From: Specibacter cremeus
Lineage (GTDB): Bacteria > Actinomycetota > Actinomycetes > Actinomycetales > Micrococcaceae
Assembly (NCBI RefSeq): GCF_003946885.1
Contig: NZ_RWKQ01000002.1
Span: 90,277-154,276 of the forward strand
DNA length: 64,000 nt
Direction: 5' to 3'
This document shows positions 16,150 to 24,269 of this stretch, one piece after another. Within the stretch, counting starts at the first letter, position 1. Each line of letters starts with the position of its first letter. The position numbers and the translations under genes were made by a program. Under the pieces are notes generated by a model, which made no database searches, was not told the origin of the DNA, and saw nothing but the letters and a program-made list of their open reading frames with translations.

Positions 16150-17906
16150 TGGGCGGTTCCTTTCGCTTTGCCGGCCGGCTTGGCCGGGTAGGCCCATTCC
16201 TGGGCGGATTCGAGTTCGTCACGCGTCGGGGCGCCCTGGAACAGCAGCCCGAGGACGTTGCGGTCCTGGGAGTCGACGGTCCGGTCCAGGCCGTGGAAGG
16301 CGGCGTTCATGAACCGGACGATGTGTACTGGCCGGAACGCCTCGTCGAGCATGTTCATGTGCGGTGAGTGGTAGAGGGTCCCGCCCAGTCCCTGCGCCCG
16401 CTCGGCGATGCCGCGCAGTTCGGGCCTGGTCGCCAGGAAACGGGCCATCGTTTCGCCGGCCGGCGCCCCGGCGAGGGCTCGGTCGAGCCGCTGCAGGTCG
16501 CCGGGCAGGTCCAGGGCCCAGTTCCGGCCGTCGGGAACCTCGTCGGCGGGGCCGCGCCGGGGTTCCTCGGCGTCCCGCGACTTATACCAGACATAGGCGC
16601 GGGCACCCGGGGCGTCCATGTCGATACGCAGCGCCCAGGCGTATTCGGTGGAGAGCAACGTGCGCATTTGGGCCACCGTGGCGCCCGGGGCGCCCTGCAG
16701 GATCTCGTGGACCGCGGCATCGGCGGTCAGCTCGTCCACCTGGTCCGGGATGAGCTCAAGCAGGGCGGCCGCCACCACCTCCCACGCCTCGGCGCTGACC
16801 ACGCCATCGAGCCGGCTGAGCAGGTCCCCCGCCACCGCGGTCGGTACATCGGTGCGCAGCCTGGCGAGGTCGTCCAACGCACACTGCAGGTCGCTGGTGA
16901 TGCAGCCCGGATCCTCGAAGGCGAGGTAGGTGAAGGGGTCTTCCGCGTAGAAGCGCAGGGCCCGGGCCAGCACGCCGGCCAGATGGTCGCCATATCCCCG
17001 GCCGTCGTCGAGCGGCAACCCGGCCGCTCGGACCATCGCGCGCTGGCGCAGTGACAGCCAGCGGTCAATGAGCACGGGGTGCGTATTGGTGAAGAACACC
17101 AGGCCGAGCGCCGAGCCGTTGCCCAGGCCCAGGCACCGGCGCAGTTCGGGGGCCAGCCGTGGGGCCCCCGGGTTGCGCAGGCGGGCCATGTGCTCGACCA
17201 GGTCGACGGAGAATTCGCGCATCAGGTAGGCGGCCAGCATTTGCGCGTGGTAGGGGACCCGCAGCGGATGGTCGGCCTCGAGGGCCAGGAAGGACCGGGT
17301 GCCGAACGTGCCGTTGCCGTCCAGCCCGGTATTGCGCATCAGGTAGCCGACTCCCCACAGCTCGTCCAGGTCGGGCTGGACGCCATCCGCCAGCCGGTCG
17401 ACCACGTGGTCGAAGAGGCGCAGGCTCCGGTTCGACCGGCACCAGACCAGCGTGCCGGGCGTGGCCCGGCCGGCGTACAGCTTGGGCAGCTCGACTGCCG
17501 TCGTCTCGACGTCCGCGTCGCTGATCTCGCCCTCAACGAGGGAACCGGCCATGTCCCAGTTCTGGCCGATGATGCGGCCGGTGCGGCCCTCCAGTACGGG
17601 TTCGAACGAATAGGCGACAAAGCTGAAGGTCCAGGCTCCCGCGCAGATTCGGTAGATGGCCCGCCCGCGGGCCGATGCGTCGATGTCCAGCGACGCGAGT
17701 TCGACCGACCACTTCTCCGTGATCATCTTGTTCACCAGCGATCGGCTCGCCGACATCCGGCTCGGTGCCAGCGCGCCCAGCCGTTCGGGACGCATCAGGC
17801 GGTCGGGGTCCAGCAGCAGGTCGGCGGCGCTGCGGCCGCCGTGGGTCTCGGTGCCCGGCGTGGCGTTCGAGGCCAGCAGGTCTTCCAGGGTTTCAGCCCA
17901 GCGCAT
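16146..17906 (-). CDS. large conserved protein of unknown function
   Basis: 586 residues, soluble, with no motif I can assign. It has no P-loop, Rossmann motif or obvious metal site. Segments that look conserved-type are RIIGQNWDMAGSLVEGEI, GTLVWCRSNRSLRLFDHVVD, HPLRVPYHAQMLAAYLMREF and GGTLYHSPHMNMLDEAFRPV, the last two His-rich. An N-terminal ERLGALAPSRMSASRSLVNK precedes them. Its start (ATG 17906) lies 14 bases inside the IclR gene and its stop overlaps the DUF3726-like gene, so it is embedded in a tightly coupled operon. An enzymatic role in breakdown of the MFS cargo is plausible but unproven. Confidence 0.65.
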   Translation of the reverse strand: MRWAETLEDLLASNATPGTETHGGRSAADLLLDPDRLMRPERLGALAPSRMSASRSLVNKMITEKWSVELASLDIDASARGRAIYRICAGAWTFSFVAYSFEPVLEGRTGRIIGQNWDMAGSLVEGEISDADVETTAVELPKLYAGRATPGTLVWCRSNRSLRLFDHVVDRLADGVQPDLDELWGVGYLMRNTGLDGNGTFGTRSFLALEADHPLRVPYHAQMLAAYLMREFSVDLVEHMARLRNPGAPRLAPELRRCLGLGNGSALGLVFFTNTHPVLIDRWLSLRQRAMVRAAGLPLDDGRGYGDHLAGVLARALRFYAEDPFTYLAFEDPGCITSDLQCALDDLARLRTDVPTAVAGDLLSRLDGVVSAEAWEVVAAALLELIPDQVDELTADAAVHEILQGAPGATVAQMRTLLSTEYAWALRIDMDAPGARAYVWYKSRDAEEPRRGPADEVPDGRNWALDLPGDLQRLDRALAGAPAGETMARFLATRPELRGIAERAQGLGGTLYHSPHMNMLDEAFRPVHIVRFMNAAFHGLDRTVDSQDRNVLGLLFQGAPTRDELESAQEWAYPAKPAGKAKGTAQ

Positions 17907-18660
17907 GGCGGACTCCTAACGTGTTGTTGACTGACAAAAGTTCGTTCATGGCGGCGGCGGTATCCCGTAGGCTTTGCAGCGCCGCTCCGACGTCGACTCG
18001 TTCCCTGGGGCCGCTGATGCTCACGGCGCGTACGACGCCGCCTGGCCCGTCATCGACCGGGACGGCGATGCCGAGGATGTTGTCGCCAGGCTGGTCCAGC
18101 GAACTGGCGTGGCCGTCGCGGCGCACCAGGGCCAGCTCCTCGTCCGACGGCACGCGGACGCCGCGATCACGCAGTGCGGCCACCGTCTCCGACGGGGAGA
18201 ACGCCATGAGCACGCGGCCGGTCGCGCTGTCCCACAGGGCGAGCTTGGCGCCGAGGGACAGGGTGACGCGCAGGGCGCGGCCGGGCTCGGCTCGCTGGAC
18301 GATGCGGGCGCTGTCGCCGTCCAACACCGCCACGGAGGCGGCCTCACCCGTCGACCGGGCCAGCTCCTCGAGGAGCTCCTCGATCCGTTCGGACATGCCG
18401 CTGTGGTGCAGCGCCGCCTGGCCGACCAGGGCGGGGCGAAGGGTCAGGGCATAGGCGCCGTCGCCGCGTTGGGCCATCCAGCCGGCCGTGACCAGGGTGA
18501 CCAGTTGCCGGTGCACCTCCGCCCGGGGCCGGCCCATCTTGCGTGCCAACGTCGAGATGGTGACGGCGTCCGCGCTCGTGCCGATTTCATCCAGCAGTGC
18601 CAGAAGCTTCAGTCCGGAACCCATTGCCGGGGTCGCGGCCGGATTACCCCTTGCATTCAT
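17893..18660 (-). CDS. IclR family transcriptional regulator
   Basis: 255 residues. The N-terminal winged helix (GLKLLALLDEIG, ITISTLARKMGRPRAEVHR-type recognition helix, about residues 15-75) is followed by an effector-binding GAF-like domain (SVAVLDGDSARIVQR, GAKLALWDSATGRVLMAF, GDNILGIAVPVDDG). IclR proteins control catabolic operons by sensing the substrate or an intermediate. It is the first gene of the five-gene operon and overlaps the next by 14 bases. Two tandem 20-bp repeats just downstream of its predicted transcription start suggest autoregulation by repression. Confidence 0.9.
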   Translation of the reverse strand: MNARGNPAATPAMGSGLKLLALLDEIGTSADAVTISTLARKMGRPRAEVHRQLVTLVTAGWMAQRGDGAYALTLRPALVGQAALHHSGMSERIEELLEELARSTGEAASVAVLDGDSARIVQRAEPGRALRVTLSLGAKLALWDSATGRVLMAFSPSETVAALRDRGVRVPSDEELALVRRDGHASSLDQPGDNILGIAVPVDDGPGGVVRAVSISGPRERVDVGAALQSLRDTAAAMNELLSVNNTLGVRHALG

Positions 18661-18665
18661 CGTTC

Positions 18666-18705
18666 GTGTCTCATATTCTGTGACAGTGTCTCGTATTTGG
18701 TGACA
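18666..18705 (-). promoter_or_regulatory. two tandem 20-bp operator-like repeats
   Basis: Units 18666-18685 and 18686-18705 share 17 of 20 bases (GTGTCTC.TATT..GTGACA). Each is an imperfect palindrome of TGTCTC and GTGACA. They abut with no gap and lie from about +1 to +40 of the predicted IclR transcript, just before its start codon. Confidence 0.65.
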
Positions 18706-18707
18706 CG

Positions 18708-18736
18708 ACGTTAGGTGATGCCGATCACGCTGTCAA
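18708..18736 (-). promoter_or_regulatory. promoter of the IclR-led operon
   Basis: On the minus strand, a consensus TTGACA (18736-18731) and TAACGT (18713-18708) are exactly 17 bases apart. The start point would fall at about 18701, inside the tandem repeats. Confidence 0.65.
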
Positions 18737-18796
18737 GGGGTTTCTTGGCGTTTGCTTGCCCCGCGCGCCCGTCCGGCCGCGCGGGAAGTGCCCCGG

Positions 18797-19849
18797 TCAG
18801 GCCGGATAGAGGGCCACCTCGGCGGCCTTGACCACCAGGACGACGTCGGTCCCCGGGGCCAAGGCCAGGTCAGCGGCCGCTGCGGGGGAGATGTCCGCGG
18901 CCAACGCCCCGGCGCGAACCCGGATCTGGTCGCCGTGCGGCTCCACGTCGGTGACGGTGCGCGCGAAGACGTTGCGCGGGCTGCCGTGCGGTGCGGCCAG
19001 GAACACCGACACGGCCGACGGCGGGAACGCGGCCGTCCCGGCGCCGGCCCGCTCGTCGGCGGCCGCCCCCGGCGCCCAGCGGCCGGCGACGTGCTCGCCG
19101 TCGTCCGTCAGCAGCCCGCCGGCCACCAGCGAGCCGGTCATGACATTCAGGCCGGCCAGGCCGGCGGCGAAGCGGCTGCGCGGGGTGGCCAACACGGCCG
19201 CCGGCGGGCCCTGCTCCACGATGCGCCCGTGCTCCATGACGATGATGCGGTCGGCCAGCGTGAGGGCGTCGAGCACGTCGTGCGTGACCAGGACGGCCTG
19301 GCGGCCGGCCAGCACCCGCTTGAGCAGCCGGCGCAGCAGCGGCGCGCTGTGGATGTCCAGGGCGGCCATCGGCTCGTCGAGCAGCAGCAGGGCCGGTTCG
19401 GTCGCCAGCGCGCGGGCCATGGCCACCCTCTGGGCCTGCCCGCCGGAGAGTTCGGCCGGGCGGCGGTCGGCCAGGTCGGCCGCGTCCACCGCCTGCAGCC
19501 AGCGCCGGCCATCACGGCGGGCGGCGGCGCGTCCCGCCCCGGTGCTGCTGGGGCCGAACGCGACGTTCTCCAGCACGCTCAGGTGCGGGAACAACAGCGG
19601 GTCCTGGGCCAGCAGGCCGGTGCCCCGTGCGTGCGGCGGCAGCCAGTGGCCGCGCTCGGCGTCGTACAGCACCCGGCCGTCCAGTTCGGCCCGGCCGGCC
19701 TCCGGGCGCAGCAGCCCCGCCAGCAGGGACACGACGCTGGACTTGCCGGCGCCATTGGGACCCATGAGGGCCACCGTCTCGCCGTCCCCCACCGTGAGGG
19801 AGAAGTCAAGGTTGCGTTGCGCCAGCCGGGCCGACATGGCCAGGGTCAT
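18797..19849 (-). CDS. modC: molybdate ABC transporter ATP-binding protein
   Basis: 350 residues. Walker A is [12 protein letters not shown], the signature is [15 protein letters not shown] and Walker B is [13 protein letters not shown], with the switch His in [11 protein letters not shown]-terminal TOBE-type domain ([21 protein letters not shown] to the end) is typical of ModC and binds molybdate. It powers uptake through ModB. The ATG at 19849 overlaps the modB stop (ATGA). An upstream in-frame extension to 20500 lies inside modB and is discarded. It is the last gene of the mod operon. Confidence 0.92.
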   Translation of the reverse strand: MTLAMSARLAQRNLDFSLTVGDGETVALMGPNGAGKSSVVSLLAGLLRPEAGRAELDGRVLYDAERGHWLPPHARGTGLLAQDPLLFPHLSVLENVAFGPSSTGAGRAAARRDGRRWLQAVDAADLADRRPAELSGGQAQRVAMARALATEPALLLLDEPMAALDIHSAPLLRRLLKRVLAGRQAVLVTHDVLDALTLADRIIVMEHGRIVEQGPPAAVLATPRSRFAAGLAGLNVMTGSLVAGGLLTDDGEHVAGRWAPGAAADERAGAGTAAFPPSAVSVFLAAPHGSPRNVFARTVTDVEPHGDQIRVRAGALAADISPAAAADLALAPGTDVVLVVKAAEVALYPA

Positions 19850-20706
19850 GGGGTGGCCGCTTCGCGCGGCGGCGGCCCGGCCGTGGCCGGCCGGCCCTTG
19901 GGACGGGTGTGGCGGCGGCGGGGGGCCCGGTAGGTGAGGGCGACGACGACGGCGGCCACGGCGATCAACAGCAGGGACAGTGCGATCGCCGCGTCGGGAT
20001 CGATTTCGCGCTGCAGGTAGATTTCCAGCGGCAACGTCCGGGTGACCCCCTCCAGGCTGCCGGCGAAGGTCAGTGTGGCGCCGAACTCGCCGAGGCTGCG
20101 GGCGAAGGCCAGCACCGCCCCGGAGACCAGCCCGGGCAGGACCAGCGGCAGCGTGACCCGGCGCAGCACCACCGTCGGCCGGGCACCCAACGTGGCCGCC
20201 ACCGCCTCGTACCGTTGCCCGGCCGTGCGCAGCGTGCCCTCCAGGCTCAAGACCAGGAACGGCAGGGCGACAAACGTCTGGGCCATGACCACCGCCGTCG
20301 TGGAGAACGCGATGCTGACGCCGGCCACGTCGAGGGCCCGGCCGATCAGCCCCTCGCGTCCGAAGGTGTACAGCAGCGCCAGTCCGCCGACGACGGGCGG
20401 CACCACGAGCGGCAGCAGCACCAGGGCGCGCAGCAGCCGCTGCCCCGGGAAGCTGCCGCGCGCCAGCACGATGGCCAGCGGCACGCCCAGCAGCAGGCAC
20501 AGCACGGTGCTGGCCGCGGCCGTGCGCAGGCTCAGGAACAGCGCCGCACGGGACGAATCGGAGGTGACCAGCGCCACGAAGTCCGGCCAGTTGACCCGTG
20601 CGGCCATGCCGGCCAGCGGCAGCAGGATGAACAGCGCGCCGAGGACCGCCAACGCCACGATCCAGCGCGGGACGGCGCGGAATTCCCAGACGTCAGGGCG
20701 CGCCAA
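19846..20706 (-). CDS. modB: molybdate ABC transporter permease
   Basis: 286 residues with about five to six membrane segments. The EAA loop required for contact with ModC is [21 protein letters not shown], and the neighbouring [13 protein letters not shown] block is characteristic of ModB. The C-terminal tail is Arg/Pro-rich. The start is a TTG at 20706, which overlaps the end of modA by 14 bases; no ATG or GTG is better placed. Strong coupling to modA is expected. Confidence 0.9.
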   Translation of the reverse strand: MARPDVWEFRAVPRWIVALAVLGALFILLPLAGMAARVNWPDFVALVTSDSSRAALFLSLRTAAASTVLCLLLGVPLAIVLARGSFPGQRLLRALVLLPLVVPPVVGGLALLYTFGREGLIGRALDVAGVSIAFSTTAVVMAQTFVALPFLVLSLEGTLRTAGQRYEAVAATLGARPTVVLRRVTLPLVLPGLVSGAVLAFARSLGEFGATLTFAGSLEGVTRTLPLEIYLQREIDPDAAIALSLLLIAVAAVVVALTYRAPRRRHTRPKGRPATAGPPPREAATP

Positions 20707-21511
20707 ATCCCGCGTCCTTGAGGACTGCCTGCCCCTGGGCGCCCGTGACGAACGCGATGAACGCGGCGGCCAGGGGGCTTCGCTTGGAGGACGACACGCC
20801 GGCGATCGGGTAGGAGTTGACGGTCGCCCGCGGGATGTTGACGGGGACGCCCTTCACCTTGCCGCCGGCTCCGTGCACATCGGTGACGTACACCAGCCCG
20901 GCGTCCGCCTCGCCGGCGATGACCTTGCCCAGCACGCTCGTCACGTTGAGCTCCTCGCTGACGGGCTTGACCGTCACCCCGGCGGACGCCTCATCGGCCC
21001 TGGCGGCGGCACCGCAGGGGACCTGCGCGGCGCAGACGACGACCTTGACACCCGGCCTGGCCAGGTCCGCGAAGGAGGTGATGTTGGCGGGATTGGCCGG
21101 CGGGACGGCGATCTCCAGCCTGTTCGTGGCGAAGGTGACGGGTTTGCCGGCGATGAGGTTGGCGTTGACGACCTTGGTCATGTTCTTCGTGTCCGCGGAG
21201 GCGAACACGTCGGCGGGGGCGCCCGCGATGATCTGGGTGGCCAACGTGGAGGAGCCGTCAAAGCTCAGCGACACCTTGGCTCCCGGATGCGCGGCCTCGA
21301 AGTCCGTCGCCAACTGCGTGAACGTGCCGGTCAGCGACGCGGCCGCGAAGACCGTCAGCGTGCCGGACAACGTCGCCGAGGCCCCCGCAGTCGATGCCGG
21401 CGAGCCGCCGCTCCCGGCCGGGGACCCGGCGTCGTTGGTTCCGCAACCGGCCACCGTGCCGCCCAGCAGCAGGGCAATGGCCAGGGCGACGGGCCTGGCG
21501 AACGGCTTCAT
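20693..21511 (-). CDS. modA: molybdate-binding lipoprotein
   Basis: 272 residues. A signal peptide with lipobox GTVAGC (Cys23) is followed by a Gly/Ser/Ala linker and the binding domain. The ModA features are [52 protein letters not shown] [10 protein letters not shown], and the C-terminal AGLVYVTDV and [11 protein letters not shown]. It should capture molybdate or tungstate outside the membrane. The ATG 21511 start overlaps the stop of the upstream regulator (ATGA), so regulator, modA, modB and modC are all linked by overlaps. Confidence 0.92.
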   Translation of the reverse strand: MKPFARPVALAIALLLGGTVAGCGTNDAGSPAGSGGSPASTAGASATLSGTLTVFAAASLTGTFTQLATDFEAAHPGAKVSLSFDGSSTLATQIIAGAPADVFASADTKNMTKVVNANLIAGKPVTFATNRLEIAVPPANPANITSFADLARPGVKVVVCAAQVPCGAAARADEASAGVTVKPVSEELNVTSVLGKVIAGEADAGLVYVTDVHGAGGKVKGVPVNIPRATVNSYPIAGVSSSKRSPLAAAFIAFVTGAQGQAVLKDAGFGAP

Positions 21512-21918
21512 GGGGTTTTCCCTCCGGTGGGGGTCTCGATGATGACGGTGGTGGACTTCACGACGGCGGTGGCCACCGATCCCGGCTCCAGGCCGAGGTC
21601 GCGGACCGCCTCGGAACTCATGAGCGAGACGACGCGGAACGGCCCGCACTGCAGTTCCACCTGGGCCATGACCGTGTCCATGAGGACGTTCGTGACGAGG
21701 CCGACGAACCGGTTGCGGGCGGAACTGCCCACGTTCGTGGGGTCGTCCGGGAGCTGCGCCTGGGTCCGGGCCAGCGTGGCCAATTCCAGCCCGTCGATGA
21801 CGATGCGGCCCTGGCCGTCCTTGCCGCCGTGCAACGTCCCGTTCTCGAGCCAGCGCCGGACGGTGTCGTCACTGACGCCCAGGAAACGGGCCGCCTCGGC
21901 GACGCGAATTTGTGTCAT
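21508..21918 (-). CDS. MerR-like HTH fused to a TOBE (molybdate-binding) domain
   Basis: 136 residues. Residues 1-60 are an excisionase/MerR-type helix-turn-helix (RVAEAARFLGVSDDTVRRWLENG). Residues 66-130 form one TOBE/Mop domain (SARNRFVGLVTNVLMDTVMAQVELQCGPFRVVSLMSSEAV). This is half of the ModE logic: a DNA-binding module joined directly to a single molybdate pocket, which would be filled by oligomerisation. It is the first gene of the mod operon. The ATG lacks a ribosome site and has TAGATT 6 bases upstream, so the transcript is probably leaderless. A likely molybdate-responsive regulator of its own operon (inference). Confidence 0.85.
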   Translation of the reverse strand: MTQIRVAEAARFLGVSDDTVRRWLENGTLHGGKDGQGRIVIDGLELATLARTQAQLPDDPTNVGSSARNRFVGLVTNVLMDTVMAQVELQCGPFRVVSLMSSEAVRDLGLEPGSVATAVVKSTTVIIETPTGGKTP

Positions 21919-21924
21919 GCAACG

Positions 21925-21930
21925 AATCTA
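21925..21930 (-). promoter_or_regulatory. -10 element of the mod operon
   Basis: TAGATT on the minus strand ends 6 bases before the ATG at 21918. The -35 is weak. The start point would coincide with the start codon. Confidence 0.4.
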
Positions 21931-22063
21931 CATCCTCGAATGCGGATTCATCCACTTGATTTCACCGTAAATGCGTCATTCAGGTTCCGTTGGAATCCCG
22001 GCGCGGCATTGATTCCCCAGTAATGGCGGGTGCGGGAGCCGATCACCCGCCGTTGGCGAGGAA

Positions 22064-23155
22064 TCAACGCAGGGAGGCGGCCGCGAGCCGGTCCGAGAGG
22101 TCCATGAACGCCGGGTCGACCACCCGCGCCTCCGGATGGTCGATGTGCCAGGCCATGATGGCCCGGGCGCCGGCACTGAACGGGATGCGGGCACGGAAGT
22201 CCGGCACCAGGGCCTTGATCTTTCCGTTGTCAAAGACGACCGAGTGCGCCCTGTCGCCCAGCAGCCCGGGCCCCAGCGCCGGGGCGTTTGCGGCAATCGT
22301 CTCGCTGGCAACGTGCACGAGCCGCGGCTCCGGCACCCCGGCCGCGGCGCCCACGGCCCGGTAGATCGCATCCCACGGCAGCACCTCGTCGGAGGTGATC
22401 GTGAAGCTGTCGCCGATCGCCTCGGGCCGGCCCAGGAGGCCCGCGAACCCGACGGCGAAGTCGGCCGCGTGCGTCAGCGTCCACAACGATGTGCCGTCGC
22501 CATGCACCAGCACGGGCAGCCCGGCGCGCATGCGGTGCACATCCGTCCACCCGCCCAGCAGCGGCAGGCCGGTCCGGTCATAGGTGTGCGACGGGCGCAC
22601 GATCGTCACCGGGAAACCGGTGTTCCGGTACGCTGCCGTGAACACGTCCTCGCAGGCGATCTTGTCGCGCGAATACTGCCAGAACGGGTTGCGCAGCGGC
22701 GTCGACTCCGTGACGGGCAGCCGTGCCGGCGGCTTCTGGTAGGCCGAGGCGGAACTGACGAACAGGTAGTGGCCCGTGCGCGCGGCAAAGAGCTCGACGG
22801 CGGCGCGCGCCGCCTCGGCCGTGAAGCACAGGAAGTCCGCCACCACGTCAAAAGTGCGCGAGCTAAGCGCCGCCCGGACGGCGGCCGGATCGGCGACGTC
22901 GGCGACGAGCCTGTCCACGCCGGGCCCGTCCACGCTGCCGGGGAGTGGCCGCCGTGTGTCCGTACCGCGGTTGAGCACCGTGACCCGGTGCCCCACCGCG
23001 ACGGCCCGTGCCACCACGGCGGAGCTGATGACGCCCGTGCCGCCCAGCACCAGCACGCGCAGGGCGGGTGCGGCCCCGACTGACACCGGTTCCCGCCCGC
23101 GGCCGGCCCCGAACGTGTCCAGGCCGGCCGCGACGTCGTCGTTCAATCCGCTCAT
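22064..23155 (-). CDS. NAD-dependent epimerase/dehydratase family protein
   Basis: 363 residues of the extended SDR superfamily. The nucleotide-binding motif is VLVLGGTGVISSAVV, and YLFVSSASAYQKPP provides the Ser. The catalytic YxxxK is YSRDK in FWQYSRDKIACEDVF. The later blocks FPVTIVRPSHTYD and SLWTLTHAADFAVGFAGLLG are those of atypical sugar-nucleotide or chloroplast-epimerase-like enzymes. The substrate is unknown. The ATG 23155 is chosen as the first reasonable start; no clear ribosome site is visible. A later GTG (MSVGAAPALRV-type start) would remove a poorly conserved N-terminal stretch. Confidence 0.85.
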   Translation of the reverse strand: MSGLNDDVAAGLDTFGAGRGREPVSVGAAPALRVLVLGGTGVISSAVVARAVAVGHRVTVLNRGTDTRRPLPGSVDGPGVDRLVADVADPAAVRAALSSRTFDVVADFLCFTAEAARAAVELFAARTGHYLFVSSASAYQKPPARLPVTESTPLRNPFWQYSRDKIACEDVFTAAYRNTGFPVTIVRPSHTYDRTGLPLLGGWTDVHRMRAGLPVLVHGDGTSLWTLTHAADFAVGFAGLLGRPEAIGDSFTITSDEVLPWDAIYRAVGAAAGVPEPRLVHVASETIAANAPALGPGLLGDRAHSVVFDNGKIKALVPDFRARIPFSAGARAIMAWHIDHPEARVVDPAFMDLSDRLAAASLR

Positions 23156-23239
23156 GCGACGCCGGCCCGGTGGGCCCACGCGCCCGAGGGCCCCGTTGAG
23201 ACATCGCGCCAGCGGTGGATCAACGGGAGGGCCCGGGGC

Positions 23240-24043
23240 CTAGATCTTGTCGAAATCGGCCTCGTCGACCGTGTCGTCGGCTGCGTCGGCGCCGGCCGTC
23301 GGGGTGGGTTCGATCGCCGCCGGCGCCGGCGCGCTGCCCGCCTTGAGCGCGGCCAGCCGGGCGTCGATCTCGGTTTGCTCGCCCAGGTCCTCGAGGCTGT
23401 TGAACTGTGCGTCCAGGCTGGAGGCGGCAAGCTCGTTCAGGCCACGCACCTTCGCCTCCTCGCGGCGGATCTTGTCCTCGAAGCGGCTGACCTCGCTGGT
23501 CGGGTCCATGATGTCGATGCTCTTCAGCGCGTCATGCACCTGGGTCTGCGCCTCGGCGGTCTTGGCCCGGGCGATCAGTTCGTTGCGCTTGTTGGAGAGT
23601 TCGCCCAGCTTGGTCTGCATCTGGGTCAGGCCGACCTTCAGCTTTTCCACGACCTCGTTCTGCGCGGTGATATTCGGCTGGGCCGTCTTGGCCTCGTTCT
23701 CCGAGGACATCTGGCGCTGCAGGGCCACCTTGGCCAGGTTGTCGAACTTCTGGGCGTCGGTGGCGTTTCCGGCCGCACGGAACTCGTCGGCCTTCCGGCT
23801 GGCGGCCAGGGCCTTGGAACCCCACTGCTGGGCGGCCTTCACGTCCTCGTTGTAGTCGTCCTCCAGCATGCGCAGGTTGCCGATCGTCTGGGCGACGGCG
23901 GACTCGGCCTCGTTGATGTTGTCCTTGTAGTCGCGGACCATCTGGTCCAGCATCTTCTGCGGGTCCTCGGCCTGGTCGAGCAACGCGTTGATGTTGGCCT
24001 TGGCCAATTGTGCGATCCGGCCGAAAATGGACTGCTTCGTCAT
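23240..24043 (-). CDS. pspA: PspA/IM30 (ESCRT-III-like) family protein
   Basis: 267 residues, mostly long coiled-coil helices. It begins SIFGRIAQLAKANINALLDQAEDPQKMLDQMVRDY, the PspA/IM30 start, followed by heptad-rich helices to about residue 215 and an acidic Ala/Pro-rich tail. These proteins coat stressed membrane patches and form ring or rod polymers. The ATG at 24043 has AAAGG 7 bases upstream. The adjacent upstream gene encodes a TPM-domain membrane protein, an arrangement that suggests a joint envelope-stress unit. Confidence 0.92.
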   Translation of the reverse strand: MTKQSIFGRIAQLAKANINALLDQAEDPQKMLDQMVRDYKDNINEAESAVAQTIGNLRMLEDDYNEDVKAAQQWGSKALAASRKADEFRAAGNATDAQKFDNLAKVALQRQMSSENEAKTAQPNITAQNEVVEKLKVGLTQMQTKLGELSNKRNELIARAKTAEAQTQVHDALKSIDIMDPTSEVSRFEDKIRREEAKVRGLNELAASSLDAQFNSLEDLGEQTEIDARLAALKAGSAPAPAAIEPTPTAGADAADDTVDEADFDKI

Positions 24044-24191
24044 GGTGCTACCTTTCGTCCTGCCCTTGAATAACATCTCTGATCTGCTCTGCTTCGCTCG
24101 TGCCGTGTCCGTTGGATGCCGCGTCCCAACATTGCGCTGTCCCAAAATTGCGGCGTCCCTTACTACCGTATTACCTCCACTGCCCGGTGGA

Positions 24192-24233
24192 CACCGCCCC
24201 GTGGACCGGTATCACCGCCCCGCGGACAGGTAT
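24192..24233. repeat. tandem 21-bp repeat (two units)
   Basis: Units 24192-24212 and 24213-24233 match at 19 of 21 bases (ACCGCCCCG.GGAC.GGTATC), directly abutting. They lie between the 3' end of the TPM-domain gene and the start of pspA. The 21-bp period, two helical turns, suits repeated protein binding. Confidence 0.6.
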
Positions 24234-24247
24234 CCGGGGCGGGAACC

Positions 24248-24269
24248 AGCCGGCCGGGCGCGGCCGGCT
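24248..24269 (-). terminator. GC-rich hairpin at the end of the TPM-domain gene
   Basis: An 8-bp stem, AGCCGGCC (24248-24255) with GGCCGGCT (24262-24269), and a 6-base loop overlap the stop codon. There is no T-run, so it may be an mRNA 3'-end structure rather than a classic terminator. Confidence 0.4.

Noticed and set aside
21919..21990. A molybdenum-cofactor riboswitch ahead of the mod operon
   Set aside because: The start of the first gene is preceded by a -10 element only 6 bases away, so there is no leader long enough for one.
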